Assembly: GCA_003232155.1 (NCBI GenBank) | Contig: QILY01000017.1 | Span: 1-5,648, forward strand | From: Maribacter sp. | GTDB lineage: Bacteria; Bacteroidota; Bacteroidia; Flavobacteriales; Flavobacteriaceae | DNA length: 5,648 nt | Direction: 5' to 3' | Shown: piece after piece, positions 4,932-5,648 of the stretch | How the letters are laid out: the number at the start of each line of letters is the position of its first letter | Numbering within the stretch: position 1 is the first letter of the stretch | Position numbers and translations under genes: made by a program | Notes under the pieces: model-generated | Database searches by the model: none | Seen by the model: only the letters and a program-made list of their open reading frames with translations | Told to the model about the DNA's origin: nothing

Positions 4932-5648
4932 TTAAGATATACCCGCTACTTCCTTAATCTCCCCAATTATTCTATCAGCAAGAGTATCAGCTTCAATCTG
5001 ACTTTTCGCTTCGGTATAAATACGAATTATAGGTTCAGTATTTGACTTTCGTAAGTGTACCCAATTCTCGGCAAAATCAACCTTTACACCATCAATAGTA
5101 GAAATATCTTCGTTTTGGTATTTTTCAGCCATAGCTTTCAAAATTCCGTCTACATCTAAATCTGGTGTCAATTGAATTTTATTTTTACTCATAAAATAAG
5201 AGGGGTAACTTGCCCGTAGTTCGGCAACCGTGCCCCCTTTTTCCGCCATAAGCATTAAAAATAGAGCAGAACCAACAAGAGAATCACGACCATAATGACT
5301 TTCTGGGTAAATAATTCCACCATTTCCTTCTCCACCTATAACAGCATTATTTGCCTTCATTTTAGCAACTACATTAACTTCACCAACGGCAGCAGCTTCA
5401 TAAGTACCCCCATGTTTTTCTGAAATATCACGTAAAGCACGTGAAGATGACAAGTTAGAAACGGTATTTCCTTTCGTTTTTCCCAAAACATAATCGGCAC
5501 AGGCAACCAAAGTATATTCTTCACCAAATATTTCACCATCGTTACTGATGAAAGCCAAGCGATCCACATCAGGGTCCACAACAATACCAAAATCGGCATT
5601 TTCTTTTAGGACCAATTCACATATATCCCCCAAATGTTCTTTTAAAGG
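4932..5648 (-). CDS. glmM: Phosphoglucosamine mutase, GlmM-like (C-terminal 239 residues, runs off right edge)
   Basis: This is the C-terminal half of an alpha-D-phosphohexomutase. If GlmM, it interconverts glucosamine-6-phosphate and glucosamine-1-phosphate in the cytoplasm, feeding UDP-GlcNAc for peptidoglycan and LPS. The frame is open to the window edge (first complete codon at 5648, reading Pro-Leu-Lys-Glu-His-Leu). Visible motifs, numbered from the edge, are the metal-binding loop DPDVDR (25-30), the sugar-recognition loop GEGNGG (106-111) and the phosphate-binding loop RKSNTEPIIR (200-209). The phospho-serine loop of domain 1 lies outside the window. Full-length relatives have about 460 residues, so roughly half is missing because of the window boundary and not through damage. 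An apparent TTG start at 5633 is an artefact. The GEGNGG and RxSNTEP loops fit Bacteroidota proteins usually named GlmM; phosphomannomutase is the main alternative. Confidence 0.88.
   Translation of the reverse strand, partial: PLKEHLGDICELVLKENADFGIVVDPDVDRLAFISNDGEIFGEEYTLVACADYVLGKTKGNTVSNLSSSRALRDISEKHGGTYEAAAVGEVNVVAKMKANNAVIGGEGNGGIIYPESHYGRDSLVGSALFLMLMAEKGGTVAELRASYPSYFMSKNKIQLTPDLDVDGILKAMAEKYQNEDISTIDGVKVDFAENWVHLRKSNTEPIIRIYTEAKSQIEADTLADRIIGEIKEVAGIS

Overview
The window looks like chromosome of a marine or environmental Flavobacteriia/Bacteroidota species. It is AT-rich, its genes lack Shine-Dalgarno sequences, and several genes are preceded by the Bacteroidota -7 box TAnnTTTG. 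The proteins fit the same group: a DUF4369/TlpA-type lipoprotein, an LVIVD-repeat lipoprotein, a short rhomboid protease, a Bacteroidota-type LpxL-like acyltransferase and a phosphoglucosamine mutase with GEGNGG and RxSNTEP loops. Family assignments rest on motifs read by eye; no database search was run.

Layout. (1) Positions 1-220: a reading frame enters from the left edge and stops at 152. It may be the 3' end of an upstream gene, and it carries a GC-rich REP-like palindrome at 53-76. A TAnnTTTG promoter at 194-201 follows. (2) 221-1339 (+): a periplasmic thioredoxin-fold lipoprotein, followed by a strong hairpin terminator. (3) 1421-3076 (-): a lipoprotein, probably surface-exposed, with an LVIVD-type beta-propeller and a C-terminal beta-rich repeat stack. 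(4) 3223-3873 (-): a rhomboid intramembrane serine protease. (5) 3932-4813 (+): a lipid A-type acyltransferase, divergent from the rhomboid gene. The 58-bp gap between the two start codons, with its flank, holds three copies of TATATTTG in alternating orientation. (6) 4830-4883: a tandem heptamer repeat in the convergent gap. (7) 4932-5648 (-): the C-terminal part of a phosphoglucosamine mutase (GlmM-like), running off the right edge.

The common theme is the cell envelope: periplasmic thiol chemistry, a surface lipoprotein, membrane proteolysis, lipid A acylation and the amino-sugar precursor for peptidoglycan and LPS. Orientations differ and most genes seem to be separate transcription units, so this is a housekeeping neighbourhood and not one operon. 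I see no mobile element, CRISPR array, tRNA, rRNA, defence system or biosynthetic cluster. The points most worth a second look are the palindromic divergent promoter, the heptamer array, the REP-like palindrome in frame within the edge reading frame, and the two-part architecture of the 551-residue lipoprotein.
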